Made by a program: the position numbers and the translations under genes. DNA of 64,000 nt from Rhodospirillaceae bacterium (GTDB lineage Bacteria; Pseudomonadota; Alphaproteobacteria; SHVZ01): positions 1 to 64,000 of the forward strand of contig JAEULB010000092.1 of NCBI GenBank assembly GCA_016792585.1, written 5' to 3'. Numbering within the stretch: position 1 is the stretch's first letter; every line of letters starts with the position of its first letter. Of this stretch, positions 10,200 to 18,843 are shown in pieces. Below the pieces are notes generated by a model, which saw only the letters and a program-made list of their open reading frames with translations, was not told where the DNA came from and searched no databases.

Positions 10200-12458
10200 T
10201 TAAATCGCAATCTTGTGATCGGCTGCGAAGGCTCTGAGCTTCTCGCGGACGCTCCGGTCGGGGGCGGTGATCAGGCGGCCGAGATAGCTCGACAATGCCC
10301 CGACATCGAGGCTCCGGATCATGGCCTTTACCGGCGGCAGCGCGCCGGGGGACATCGACAGGGACGAAAATCCCAATCCGATCAACGTCATGGCTTCCAG
10401 CGGCCGGCCCGCCATCTCGCCGCAGACGGTGACGGGCACGCCGCCGGTCGTGGCGTCATCGATCAGGCGGCTCATGACCGACAGCACCGGCGGCGACAGC
10501 GGGTCGTAGCGGCCGGCAAGCCTTGGACTGCCGCGATCGGCCGCGAACAAGAACTGAAGAAGATCGTTGGAGCCGACCGAAAGAAAATCGACGCGCGGAA
10601 GCAGTGCCGGAAGCTGATGAAGAAGGGCCGGGACCTCGATCATTGCGCCGACCCGAAGCTTCTCCGGCGCCGGCGTCCCGATCCGCCACAGCCGCTCGAG
10701 CTCGAGTTCCAATACCTGGCGGGCTTCGACCAGCTCGGCGACTTCCGCCACCATCGGGAACATCACGCTGAGCGAGCGGCCGGCGGACGCGGTGAGCAGC
10801 GCGCGGAGCTGCTGGCGAAGCAGCGACGGGCGGTCGAGTGTCATCCTGATCGCACGCCAGCCCATCGCCGGATTCTCGTCTTCCTCGTAAGGCAGGTAAG
10901 GCAGCCGCTTGTCGCCGCCGGCATCGAGGGTGCGGAACACCACCGGCCTGTCGCCGGCGATCGACAGCACTTGGCTGTACATCAGCGTCTGCTCGGCGAC
11001 CGACGGGTATCGGGGGCGCACCATGAAGCCGATCTCGGTCCGGTAGAGGCCGACGCCGTCGGCGCCGGTCTTCTCGAGCTGCGCCAGGTCGACCAGCAGC
11101 CCGGCATTGAGGTTCAGCGAGACCCGGATGCCGTCGAGGCTGATCGCCGGCATCTCGCGCAAGCCCGCGTGGCGGATCTCTGCGGCACGCGTGGCGGCGA
11201 CCATCGTCGAGATCGAGTCGATCACGTCGTCGCCGGGGCGCACATAGACGACGCCGTGGCCGCCATCGACGATCAGCCGGTCGCCGGCCGAGACCTGGTC
11301 GCGGATCTCGGGCACGCGCGCGACTGCCGGCAGATCGAGGGCGCGGGCGATGATCGCGACATGCGCGGTCGCCGAGCCCTCCTCCAGCACCAGCGCCTTC
11401 AGCTTGGCGCGGTCGTAGTCGAGAAGCTCGGCCGGGCCCATCGTGCGCGCGATCAGGATCGCATCGTCGGGAAGCTCGCGCTTGCCGATGTCGCCGATCA
11501 GGTGCTGCAGCAGCCGGTGATGCAGATCATCGAGATCCATCAGGCGTTCGCGGAGATACGGGTCGACCACCTGCGCCAGGCGCGCTCGCGTGTCGTTCTG
11601 CACCTTCTGCACTGCGGCCTCGGCAGTCAGGCCCGAGCGGATCGCCTCCTTGAGCTTGGCGTTCCAGCCGCGATCCTCGGCGAACATCCGATAGGCTTCG
11701 AGCACGCCTTCGTGCTCGCCGCCGCGGGCGAGCTCGGACGCCGCGAACAGCTCGTCGAGCTGGCGCTGGAGGCCGCCGACGGCGGCTTCGAGGCGGACCA
11801 GCTCCGCCGCCGGATCCTCGGCGACGACGCGGCGGACCTCGATATGGGGGCGATGCAGGACCGCGGTGCCGACGGCGACGCCGTAATGGACGTGAAGGCC
11901 TTCGAGCCTGGCCGGCAGCGGTTCGCCCTGCTCGGCGGCGATCGCCTCCTCTTCGGTGACGAGCCCGGCCGAGACCAGCTCCGCCACCACCATGGCGACC
12001 GTCTCGAGCGTCTCGACCTCGTCCTCGGCGTAATGGCGCTTGGTGCGGTTCTGGACGACGACGACTCCGAGCACGCGGCCGCCTCGGAGGATCGGCGCGC
12101 CCATCAGCGAGTGGAAGGTCTCTTCGCCGGTCTCCGGCCTATAGGCGAAGTTCGGATGGCTCTGGGCGTCGGCGAGCGCCAGCGGGCGCGCATGCGCGGC
12201 GATGTCGCCGACCAGGCCTTCGCCGATCGCAAGGCGCGTCTTGTGCACGGCCTCGGGCTTCAGGCCCTCGGTCGCGAACAGCTCCAGCATGCCGCCTTTC
12301 AGCAGGTAGCAGGAGCAGACTTCGGCGACGAGGCCCTGGGCGATGACGCGGACGATGCGGTCGAGCCGCTCCTGGCCGGCCGCCTCGCCTGCCATCACGT
12401 CGCGCAGCCGCTTCAGCAGCTGCCGCGACCCGCCGCCGAGAGTTCCCGACGGCGGCAT
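10200..12458 (-). CDS. ptsP: Phosphoenolpyruvate--protein phosphotransferase PtsP (EI-Ntr)
   Basis: PtsP is the first kinase of the nitrogen-related PTS, passing phosphate from PEP to NPr. From the start at 12458 the protein has about 752 residues: an N-terminal GAF domain (about 20-160), a PEP-utiliser N domain, the phosphohistidine region EGSATAHVAIIARALDLPAV, and a TIM-barrel PEP-binding domain with VTVCGEMAGRP. The start is set by the ATGA overlap with the nitronate monooxygenase stop (12458-12460) and by the open frame upstream being antisense-like. Downstream partners (ptsO, ptsN) are not in the window. Confidence 0.95.
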   Translation of the reverse strand: MPPSGTLGGGSRQLLKRLRDVMAGEAAGQERLDRIVRVIAQGLVAEVCSCYLLKGGMLELFATEGLKPEAVHKTRLAIGEGLVGDIAAHARPLALADAQSHPNFAYRPETGEETFHSLMGAPILRGGRVLGVVVVQNRTKRHYAEDEVETLETVAMVVAELVSAGLVTEEEAIAAEQGEPLPARLEGLHVHYGVAVGTAVLHRPHIEVRRVVAEDPAAELVRLEAAVGGLQRQLDELFAASELARGGEHEGVLEAYRMFAEDRGWNAKLKEAIRSGLTAEAAVQKVQNDTRARLAQVVDPYLRERLMDLDDLHHRLLQHLIGDIGKRELPDDAILIARTMGPAELLDYDRAKLKALVLEEGSATAHVAIIARALDLPAVARVPEIRDQVSAGDRLIVDGGHGVVYVRPGDDVIDSISTMVAATRAAEIRHAGLREMPAISLDGIRVSLNLNAGLLVDLAQLEKTGADGVGLYRTEIGFMVRPRYPSVAEQTLMYSQVLSIAGDRPVVFRTLDAGGDKRLPYLPYEEDENPAMGWRAIRMTLDRPSLLRQQLRALLTASAGRSLSVMFPMVAEVAELVEARQVLELELERLWRIGTPAPEKLRVGAMIEVPALLHQLPALLPRVDFLSVGSNDLLQFLFAADRGSPRLAGRYDPLSPPVLSVMSRLIDDATTGGVPVTVCGEMAGRPLEAMTLIGLGFSSLSMSPGALPPVKAMIRSLDVGALSSYLGRLITAPDRSVREKLRAFAADHKIAI

Positions 12459-13525
12459 CAGGCGTCTCCGATCTGATCTCTCGCGGCGAGGGCACAGATC
12501 GCCTGGCCGACCAGCTCCTCCAGGATCTCGGCGACGGGCTGCTCGCACGTGACCATGCCGACCGACTGGCCCGCCATCAGCGAACCGGTCTCGACGTCGC
12601 CGTCGACGACCGCGCGCCGGAGCGCACCCGCCCAGAAATGCTCGATCGCGAGCTGGGCCTGGTCCCTGGGCAGCTCGCCGCGGTTGAAGCGGTCGATCAC
12701 GTCGCGCTGGGTCTCGAGGAAGCGCTCGGTCGCCTTGTTGACCAGGGCGCGCACCGGGATCACCGGGAAGCGCGGGTCGAGCTGCTGGGACGGCATCGCA
12801 TCGCGCGCCGACGCCCGGATGAAGGCCTGCTTGAACTTCGGATGCGCGATCGACTCGGTGGCGCAGACGAAGCGCGTGCCGAGCTGGCAGCCGGCCGCGC
12901 CCATCTCGAGGTAGCTGGCGATCGCCTCGCCGCGCCCGATGCCGCCGGCGACGAAGACCGGCACGTCGCGCACCTCGGGCAGGATTTCCTGGGCCAGGAC
13001 CGAGGTCGACACCGCGCCGATATGGCCGCCGGCTTCAGCGCCTTCGGTGATGAAGGCGTCGACGCCGGAGCGGACCAGCTTCTTCGCGACGATTGCCGCC
13101 GGCAGGAAGGTCATGACCTTGGCGCCGCCGTCCTTCAGCTTCTTGACGACGGCGGCCGACGGAAGCCCGCCGGCGAGCACGACGTGGCTGACCTTTTCGG
13201 CGAGGCAAGCGTCGACGAGCCCGTCCAGCTCCGGATGCATGACGATCAGGTTCACGCCGAACGGCTTTTTGGTTTTCGCCTGGGTCGCGCGGATCTCCTC
13301 GGCCAGCCGGTCCGGCTTCATCGCCCCGCAGGCGAGCACGCCGAAGCCGCCGCCTTCGGAGATCGCCGAGACCAGGTTGCGTTCGGAGACCCAGGTCATC
13401 GCGCCGCACATCAGCGCGTAGCGCGTGCCGAGGAATTCGCGGCCGCGCCGCCACAGGCGGTCGAGCCGCTCGGCGCCGCGCCGAGCGGCGCCGTCGGTCA
13501 GGCTCTCAGGCGCCGTCCAGGCCAT
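12458..13525 (-). CDS. Nitronate monooxygenase / 2-nitropropane dioxygenase family protein
   Basis: This is a 355-residue FMN TIM-barrel protein of the NMO/FabK class, with ISEGGGFGVLACGAM near the N-terminus, FGVNLIVMHPELD, and the flavin/catalytic segment ITEGAEAGGHIGAVST followed by VFVAGGIGRGEA. Family members oxidise alkyl nitronates or act as enoyl-ACP reductases; the substrate cannot be told here. The first 30 or so residues precede the usual family start and overlap the lysC 3' end by 20 nt, but I see no alternative in-frame start. It is sandwiched between lysC and ptsP, overlapping both. Confidence 0.88.
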   Translation of the reverse strand: MAWTAPESLTDGAARRGAERLDRLWRRGREFLGTRYALMCGAMTWVSERNLVSAISEGGGFGVLACGAMKPDRLAEEIRATQAKTKKPFGVNLIVMHPELDGLVDACLAEKVSHVVLAGGLPSAAVVKKLKDGGAKVMTFLPAAIVAKKLVRSGVDAFITEGAEAGGHIGAVSTSVLAQEILPEVRDVPVFVAGGIGRGEAIASYLEMGAAGCQLGTRFVCATESIAHPKFKQAFIRASARDAMPSQQLDPRFPVIPVRALVNKATERFLETQRDVIDRFNRGELPRDQAQLAIEHFWAGALRRAVVDGDVETGSLMAGQSVGMVTCEQPVAEILEELVGQAICALAARDQIGDA

Positions 13526-14726
13526 AGGCGGTGTGCAGCGCGCGCACCGCGAGCTCGGTGTACTCCTCGGCGATGAGGACGCTCACCTTGATCTCGGAGG
13601 TGGAGATCACCTGGATGTTGATGCCCTTGTCGGCGAGCGACTTGAACATCGTCTGGGCGACGCCGACGTGGCTGCGCATGCCGACGCCGATCACCGACAC
13701 CTTGGAGACGGCCTTGTCGGAGCCGACGCTGCCGTATTTGAGCTCGCCCTCGCGGCCCTTCAGCACGTGCAGCGCGCGCTCGAGATCGGCGCGGCCGACG
13801 GTGAAGGTGAGATCGGTGGTCTTGCCGTCGTCGGAGGAGTTCTGGACGATCATGTCGACGTTGATCGCGGCGTCGGCCAGCGGGCCGAAGATGCCGGCGG
13901 CGATGCCGGGCCGGTCCTGCACCTTGCGGACAGTGATCTTCGCTTCATCTCGGCTATAGGCGATGCCGCTCACAACTTCCTGTTCCACGATCTCGTCCTC
14001 GCCGACAACAAGGGTTCCGGGCTTGTCTTCGAAGCTCGACAGGACCTGGACGCGAACCCGGTGGTTCATGGCCAGCTCCACCGAGCGGGTCTGGAGCACC
14101 TTGGCGCCCAGCGACGCCATCTCCAGCATTTCCTCGTAGGTGATCTTATCGAGCTTCCGCGCCTTCGCAACGATGCGCGGATCGGTGGTGTAGACGCCGT
14201 CGACATCGGTGAAGATATCGCATCGATCGGCCTTCAGCGCCGCGGCCAGCGCGACGGCCGAGGTGTCGGAACCGCCGCGCCCCAGCGTGGTCACGCGGCC
14301 GTCGGGGGCGACACCCTGGAATCCGGCGACGACGCCGACCTGCTTCTCGGCGAAGCCCTTGATCATCTCGGCGCAGTCGATGTCCTGGATCCGGGCCTTG
14401 CCGTGGACGTTGTCGGTCTTGACCGGGATCTGCCAGCCCTGCCAGGAGCGCGCGTTGCAGCCGAGCTCCTGCAGCGCCAGCGCCAGGAGGCCGATCGTCA
14501 CCTGCTCGCCGGTGGCGACGACGGTGTCGTACTCGCGCGCGTCGTGCAGCGGGCTGATCTCGTTGACCCACTTAACCAGCTGGTTGGTCGTCCCCGACAT
14601 GGCGGAAACGACGACCGCGACCTCGTTGCCGGCATCGACCTCGCGTTTGACGCGCTTGGCCACATTCTTGATGCGCTCGACATCGGCGACGGACGTGCCG
14701 CCGAACTTCATCACGATCCTGGCCAT
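13506..14726 (-). CDS. lysC: Aspartate kinase
   Basis: Aspartokinase phosphorylates aspartate at the entry to lysine, threonine and methionine synthesis. The 406-residue translation begins MARIVMKFGGTSVADVERIK with the kinase signature KFGGTSV, carries the DVDGVYTTDPR segment, and ends with two ACT domains (about 265-406) that normally bind lysine and threonine for feedback control. It is divergent from ubiG and leads a lysC-NMO-ptsP run on the minus strand. Confidence 0.96.
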   Translation of the reverse strand: MARIVMKFGGTSVADVERIKNVAKRVKREVDAGNEVAVVVSAMSGTTNQLVKWVNEISPLHDAREYDTVVATGEQVTIGLLALALQELGCNARSWQGWQIPVKTDNVHGKARIQDIDCAEMIKGFAEKQVGVVAGFQGVAPDGRVTTLGRGGSDTSAVALAAALKADRCDIFTDVDGVYTTDPRIVAKARKLDKITYEEMLEMASLGAKVLQTRSVELAMNHRVRVQVLSSFEDKPGTLVVGEDEIVEQEVVSGIAYSRDEAKITVRKVQDRPGIAAGIFGPLADAAINVDMIVQNSSDDGKTTDLTFTVGRADLERALHVLKGREGELKYGSVGSDKAVSKVSVIGVGMRSHVGVAQTMFKSLADKGINIQVISTSEIKVSVLIAEEYTELAVRALHTAYGLDGA

Positions 14727-14845
14727 GGCGGGGGGAGGTCTGCTGAAAGTGGTCGTTTTCGGGCCCCGGACATAGCGGTCCGGGGTCCGCGCGGGTTATA
14801 GAGGAGGTATACGAGATTGCAACGGTCTTGGGACGTTTTGCGGCA

Positions 14846-15586
14846 ATGACAGCGTTGGGCAGCACCGTCGATCCGGCCGAGATCGAGAAGTTCCGGCGGA
14901 TGGCCGAGGAGTGGTGGGACCCCAGGGGCAAGTTCCACCCGCTCCACCGCTTCAACCCGGTCCGCCTGCAGTTCCTGAAGGACCGGCTGTGCCGGCATTT
15001 CGGCCGCGATCCCAAGGCCGACCGGCCGCTTTCGGGGCTCAGGCTCCTCGACATCGGCTCCGGCGGCGGTCTGGTCGCCGAGCCGCTGACCCGGCTCGGC
15101 GCCAAGGTCGTCGGCATCGACGCGACCGCCCGCAACGTCGAGGTGGCGAGGCTCCATGCCGCCGAGAGCGGGCTCGCGATCGACTACCGCCATGCCGCGG
15201 CCGAGGAGCTGGCCGAGGCCGGCGAGAGCTTCGATGCGGTGCTGGCGCTCGAGATCGTCGAGCACGTCGCCTCGCTGGAGGCCTTCGTCGCCGCCGCGGC
15301 GCGGATGACGAGGCCCGGCGGGCTCCTGGTGGTGGCGACCCTGAACCGGACGCTGAAGGCCTTCGGCCTGGCGATCGTGGGCGCGGAATATGTGCTGGGG
15401 TGGCTGCCGAAGGGCACGCATGACTGGCGGAAGTTCGTGCGCCCGTCGGAGCTGGAGGCGGCGATGCGCGCCTCCGGCCTAACCTTCGCCGAGACCGTCG
15501 GCGTCTCCTACAACCCGCTGCTCGACCGCTGGTCGCTCGGGTCCGATCTCGACGTGAACTATCTGGCGGTGGCGACGAAAGCGTAA
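14846..15586 (+). CDS. ubiG: Bifunctional 2-polyprenyl-6-hydroxyphenol / 3-demethylubiquinol O-methyltransferase UbiG
   Basis: UbiG carries out both O-methylations of ubiquinone synthesis. The 246-residue protein has the family N-terminus (STVDPAEIEKFRRMAEEWWD), the SAM loop LLDIGSGGGLVAEPL, and the C-terminal KGTHDWRKFVRPSELEAAM typical of UbiG. ATG 14846 is preferred over the TTG at 14828. It diverges from lysC, the usual alphaproteobacterial arrangement, across about 120 nt. Confidence 0.95.
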   Translation: MTALGSTVDPAEIEKFRRMAEEWWDPRGKFHPLHRFNPVRLQFLKDRLCRHFGRDPKADRPLSGLRLLDIGSGGGLVAEPLTRLGAKVVGIDATARNVEVARLHAAESGLAIDYRHAAAEELAEAGESFDAVLALEIVEHVASLEAFVAAAARMTRPGGLLVVATLNRTLKAFGLAIVGAEYVLGWLPKGTHDWRKFVRPSELEAAMRASGLTFAETVGVSYNPLLDRWSLGSDLDVNYLAVATKA

Positions 15587-15596
15587 GGGCGGGAGC

Positions 15597-16013
15597 CTAG
15601 TTGTCGGCGAGCGGCACCCAGGGGATGCGGCCGACCTCGATGCCTTCGTCGGCGAGATCCTTCGAGTCCGACTCGCTCGCCTCGCCGTAGATCCCGCGCT
15701 TCTCGGTCTCGCCGTAATGGATCTTGCGGGCTTCCTCGGCGAAGTTCGGGCCGACATAATCGCAATTGGCCTCGACCTGCTTGCGCATCTCGCGAAGCGC
15801 CGTCAGCGCCTCGGCCTCGGTCGGGCCCTTTCCGGACTTGGCAACGGCCCCCTTCGAGAGCCTGGGCGCCATCGGCGCCTTCCGGACCTTCTTGTCGCCG
15901 CAGATCGGACAGACGACGCGGCCGCCGCGGCGCTGGCTGTCATAGGCCTTGCTGTCGCGGAACCAGCCTTCGAAGCCGTGGTCCTTCCCGCAACGGAGGT
16001 CGTAGAGGATCAT
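15597..16013 (-). CDS. DUF1178 family protein
   Basis: This 138-residue protein starts MILYDLRCGKDHGFEGWFRD and carries a CPICG pair after C8, giving a likely small zinc site (C8, H12, CPIC). The middle is variable, and the C-terminus has VEANCDYVGPNFAEEARKIH and GIEVGRIPWVPLADN, which is conserved in DUF1178. Function is unknown. It converges on ubiG with a 10-nt gap. Confidence 0.9.
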   Translation of the reverse strand: MILYDLRCGKDHGFEGWFRDSKAYDSQRRGGRVVCPICGDKKVRKAPMAPRLSKGAVAKSGKGPTEAEALTALREMRKQVEANCDYVGPNFAEEARKIHYGETEKRGIYGEASESDSKDLADEGIEVGRIPWVPLADN

Positions 16014-16103
16014 GGGGCGACTTTAGTCCGAAACCGATTTTCCAGGCGGCAGAGCCTTGTCACATAGTCACGATACCGAGGATAGGCAAGGAGGGACAAG
16101 GAC

Positions 16104-16625
16104 TTGACCGGACACCCCGGAAGCCCGGCGACGCCGTCGCCATGGATCCTCCGCCATCTCGGGCTGGTTCCGGCAGGGGGCCGCGTCCTCGATCTCGCCG
16201 CCGGCAGCGGCCGTCATGCACGGCTCGCGGCTGAGCGCGGATACCGGGTGACGGCACTCGACCGCGATGTTTCAGACCTCAACCGGATCCCCGGGATCGA
16301 GGCGGTGGAGCACGATCTGGAGGCCGGTCTGGCCTTGCCCTTCGGAGATGCGCGTTTCGACGGCATCATCGTCACCAACTACCTGTGGCGACCGCTTCTC
16401 GCCGCGCTGCCCGATCTGGTGGCCGACGGCGGTGCGCTGCTCTACGAGACCTTCGCCCGCGGCAACGAGCGCTTCGGCAGGCCGAGCAATCCGGATTTCC
16501 TGCTGCAGCCCGGCGAGCTGCTCGACTGCGTCCGCGGCCGTCTCGAGGTTGTCGCCTACGAGAATGGAGAGACCGACATCCCTCGTCCGGCGATGGTGCA
16601 GCGGATCGCGGCCGTCCGCCGTTAA
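16104..16625 (+). CDS. Class I SAM-dependent methyltransferase
   Basis: This is a short 173-residue methyltransferase with the SAM glycine motif RVLDLAAGSGRHARLAAERG, an acidic ribose-binding position in VTALDRDVSDL, and FDGIIVTNYLWRPL after strand 4. The C-terminal part resembles tellurite-resistance/TehB-like small methyltransferases, but the substrate is unknown. The TTG start at 16104 is supported by a good ribosome site (AAGGAGGGACAAGGA) 8-9 nt upstream. It diverges from the DUF1178 gene. Confidence 0.87.
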   Translation: MTGHPGSPATPSPWILRHLGLVPAGGRVLDLAAGSGRHARLAAERGYRVTALDRDVSDLNRIPGIEAVEHDLEAGLALPFGDARFDGIIVTNYLWRPLLAALPDLVADGGALLYETFARGNERFGRPSNPDFLLQPGELLDCVRGRLEVVAYENGETDIPRPAMVQRIAAVRR

Positions 16626-16710
16626 CCATACCAGGACGTTGGCGCGGCTTCGGGCCGTAGGCTAAGCTCTTTTCGAACGGCAAAATGCCGAGGGGCGAGG
16701 GAGGCGTGTC

Positions 16711-17052
16711 ATGAAATCGCGAATCGCGATGGTACTGGCATTGGCATTGATGCCAGCGGCTGCGGTTGCTCAGAAGGAAGCGCCGCCCAAGCCGGGTTTC
16801 CACATCATCAACGAGACGCCGGCGCGCGTGTATTACCGGGTCAAGATGTGGCAAGGCGACTTTGCGTTCGTGCAGGCCGGCAAGGAACTCAAGATCGAGA
16901 TCCCCGAGAAGGTCGGGAACCTGAAGTCGGTGCAGGTCGAGGCACGCTCGGGCGAGCAGTGGGACAATTGCTTCGCCACCGTCACCGTCGGCTCCAAGCT
17001 GATCGTGACCCAGGGCCGCGAACGCATCAATTGCCGGGTCGACTACCGCTGA
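16711..17052 (+). CDS. Hypothetical secreted protein
   Basis: This is a 113-residue protein with a clear signal peptide (MKSRIAMVLALALMPAAAVA, cleavage after AVA-Q). The mature part of about 93 residues is rich in beta-forming stretches, with two cysteines (in DNCFATVTVG and RINCRVDYR) that could form a disulphide in the periplasm. I do not recognise the family. A purine-rich ribosome site (GAGGGAGG) precedes the start. It lies between two plus-strand genes with 17 nt to the next one. Confidence 0.75.
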   Translation: MKSRIAMVLALALMPAAAVAQKEAPPKPGFHIINETPARVYYRVKMWQGDFAFVQAGKELKIEIPEKVGNLKSVQVEARSGEQWDNCFATVTVGSKLIVTQGRERINCRVDYR

Positions 17053-17069
17053 GCTGACCGGCTCAGCCG

Positions 17070-17861
17070 ATGATCGAGCCTTATCGCTTCACGACGGGCA
17101 CGACGCCGCTTCTGGTGAGCTGCCCGCATGTCGGCACGCACATCCCGGTGGAGATCGCCGCCCGGATGACGCCGGCGGCGCATGATCTCGCCGATACCGA
17201 CTGGCACATCGAGCGGCTCTACGACTTCGCCCGCGACCTCGGCGCCTCGATGCTGGTCGCCACGCATTCGCGCTACGTGGTCGACCTCAACAGGCCGCCG
17301 GACGGCTCGATCCTCTATGCCGGCGCCAACAACACCGAGCTCTGCCCGACCACGCGCTTCGACCTGAAGCCGGTCTACAGGGACGGCGAGGCACCGGGCG
17401 ACGCCGAGATCGCCGATCGCGTGCAGCGCTACTGGCGGCCCTATCACGACCGGCTCGCGGCCGAGCTCAAGGCGCTGAAAACCCGTTTCGGCTACGCGCT
17501 CCTGTGGGACGCGCACTCGATCGCCTCGATGGTGCCGCGCTTCCACCCGACGAAACTCTGGGACCTGAACCTGGGCTCGGCCGACGGCACCAGTGCCGCG
17601 AAACCGCTGATCGAGGCTGCGTCAGCGATCTGCCGGAGCGCCAATCCCTACACCGCGGCGATCGACGGCCGCTTCAAGGGCGGCCACATCACCCGCGCCT
17701 ATGGCCGTCCGGCCGACGGCGTGCACGCGATCCAGCTCGAACTGTCGCAGGCCACATACATGGAAGAAGCGCCGCCCTACCGCTGGCGAGACGACCTCGC
17801 CGACGGCGTGAGGCCGACCTTGAGGCGCCTGATCGAGACGATGCTGGCGTTTCGGCCTTAA
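17070..17861 (+). CDS. hutG: N-formylglutamate amidohydrolase (deformylase) family protein
   Basis: This 263-residue zinc-dependent amidohydrolase of the HutG/FGase family has LLVSCPHVGTHIPVEI at the N-terminus with a likely metal His, TDWHIERLYDF, VVDLNRPPDGS, and LLWDAHSIASMVPRF. The enzyme class removes formate from N-formylglutamate at the end of one histidine degradation route. No other hut gene is nearby, so the in vivo substrate is an inference. Its TAA stop shares the tetranucleotide TTAA with the convergent dioxygenase gene. Confidence 0.88.
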   Translation: MIEPYRFTTGTTPLLVSCPHVGTHIPVEIAARMTPAAHDLADTDWHIERLYDFARDLGASMLVATHSRYVVDLNRPPDGSILYAGANNTELCPTTRFDLKPVYRDGEAPGDAEIADRVQRYWRPYHDRLAAELKALKTRFGYALLWDAHSIASMVPRFHPTKLWDLNLGSADGTSAAKPLIEAASAICRSANPYTAAIDGRFKGGHITRAYGRPADGVHAIQLELSQATYMEEAPPYRWRDDLADGVRPTLRRLIETMLAFRP

Positions 17862-18658
17862 TTCGCGCCGAAGCGGTAGGCCGCGAGGCTGAGATTGCCG
17901 AGCGCGAAGCCGCGATGCAGCGCCTCGGCCCTGGTGCCGGCTCCGGCGGCGCCGAGCGCCACGTAGAGCGGCAGAAGATGCTCGGTCGACGGATGCGCCC
18001 GCCGGAACTCCGGCGCCTTCAGGCTCACCGCGATCGCTTCCTCCAGCCGTCCGGCCGCCAGCGTCTGGAACAGCCAGTCGTCGAAGCCCTGGGCCCAGGC
18101 CTCGGTCGCGGCATCGCCCTTCCAGCCAAGGGCGCGGAGATTGTGGACAGCCCCGCCCGAGCCCAGCACCAGCACGCCTTCCTCGGTCAGCGGCTGCAGC
18201 GCCCGGCCGAGCACGAAGTGATGCGCCGGATCGAGCTTGGCCTGGATCGAGATCGGCACCACCGGGATGTCGGCCGCCGGGAACATGTGGCGGAGCGGCA
18301 CCCACATGCCGTGGTCGAGGCCCTGGGCCGGCATCATCGCGACCGAGAATCCGACCTCGCGGATCAGGTCCGTGGTCCGCCTCGCGATGTCCGGCGCGCC
18401 GGGGACCGGGTATGAGAGCTTGTAGAGATCCTCGGGGAAGCCCGAATAGTCGTGCACCGTCGCCGGCCGCTCGGAGCCGCCGATCCTCGGATCCTCGGTC
18501 GACCAGTGGGCGGAGGCGACGACGATCGCCTTCGGCCGCGGCATGGTCCGCCCGATCTCCTGGAGCCGCTGCGCCAGCTGCGGCTCGCCGGGGAGGCGGG
18601 GCGCGGCCAGGGTCGGCGCGCCGTGCGAGACGAAGATCGGGTCGATACGGGAAGACAT
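17858..18658 (-). CDS. LigB-type extradiol dioxygenase (4,5-DOPA dioxygenase / YgiD family)
   Basis: This 266-residue zinc or iron enzyme has the family's metal and acid-base histidines in FVSHGAPTL, VVASAHWSTEDP, GLDHGMWVPLRHMFP and PAHHFVLGRAL. It would open catecholic rings; the natural substrate is not known for most members. The start at 18658 (MSSRIDPIFVSHG) is chosen because the homologous region begins there; the frame extends upstream without homology. It converges on the hutG-like gene and diverges from the aldolase gene over 185 nt that contain a palindrome. Confidence 0.88.
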   Translation of the reverse strand: MSSRIDPIFVSHGAPTLAAPRLPGEPQLAQRLQEIGRTMPRPKAIVVASAHWSTEDPRIGGSERPATVHDYSGFPEDLYKLSYPVPGAPDIARRTTDLIREVGFSVAMMPAQGLDHGMWVPLRHMFPAADIPVVPISIQAKLDPAHHFVLGRALQPLTEEGVLVLGSGGAVHNLRALGWKGDAATEAWAQGFDDWLFQTLAAGRLEEAIAVSLKAPEFRRAHPSTEHLLPLYVALGAAGAGTRAEALHRGFALGNLSLAAYRFGAN

Positions 18659-18790
18659 GGGATCTGCCATTCTAGCGCGAAGCCGGGGACGGGAAACTTG
18701 ATCCGCGTCACATGCCCATCTCCCATCGGCGAGCCTCGCACCGGATGCAGATCGATCGGTCCCGATAACAAGTTCTGACTGGCGTTCCGC

Positions 18791-18806
18791 CTTTCCATTT
18801 GGAAAG
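18791..18806. promoter_or_regulatory. Palindrome in divergent intergenic region (possible operator)
   Basis: CTTTCC-ATTT-GGAAAG is a perfect 6-bp inverted repeat with a 4-nt centre. It lies 37 nt before the class II aldolase start and 132 nt before the LigB-type dioxygenase start. It could bind a dimeric regulator. No regulator gene is adjacent. Confidence 0.4.
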
Positions 18807-18843
18807 ATAGGCACAATCCTCACGCCTCAAGGATTCTCCCCAG

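Noticed and set aside
10158-12476. 772-residue plus-strand frame
   Set aside because: Antisense of ptsP, which has full motifs. The translation is a typical shadow.
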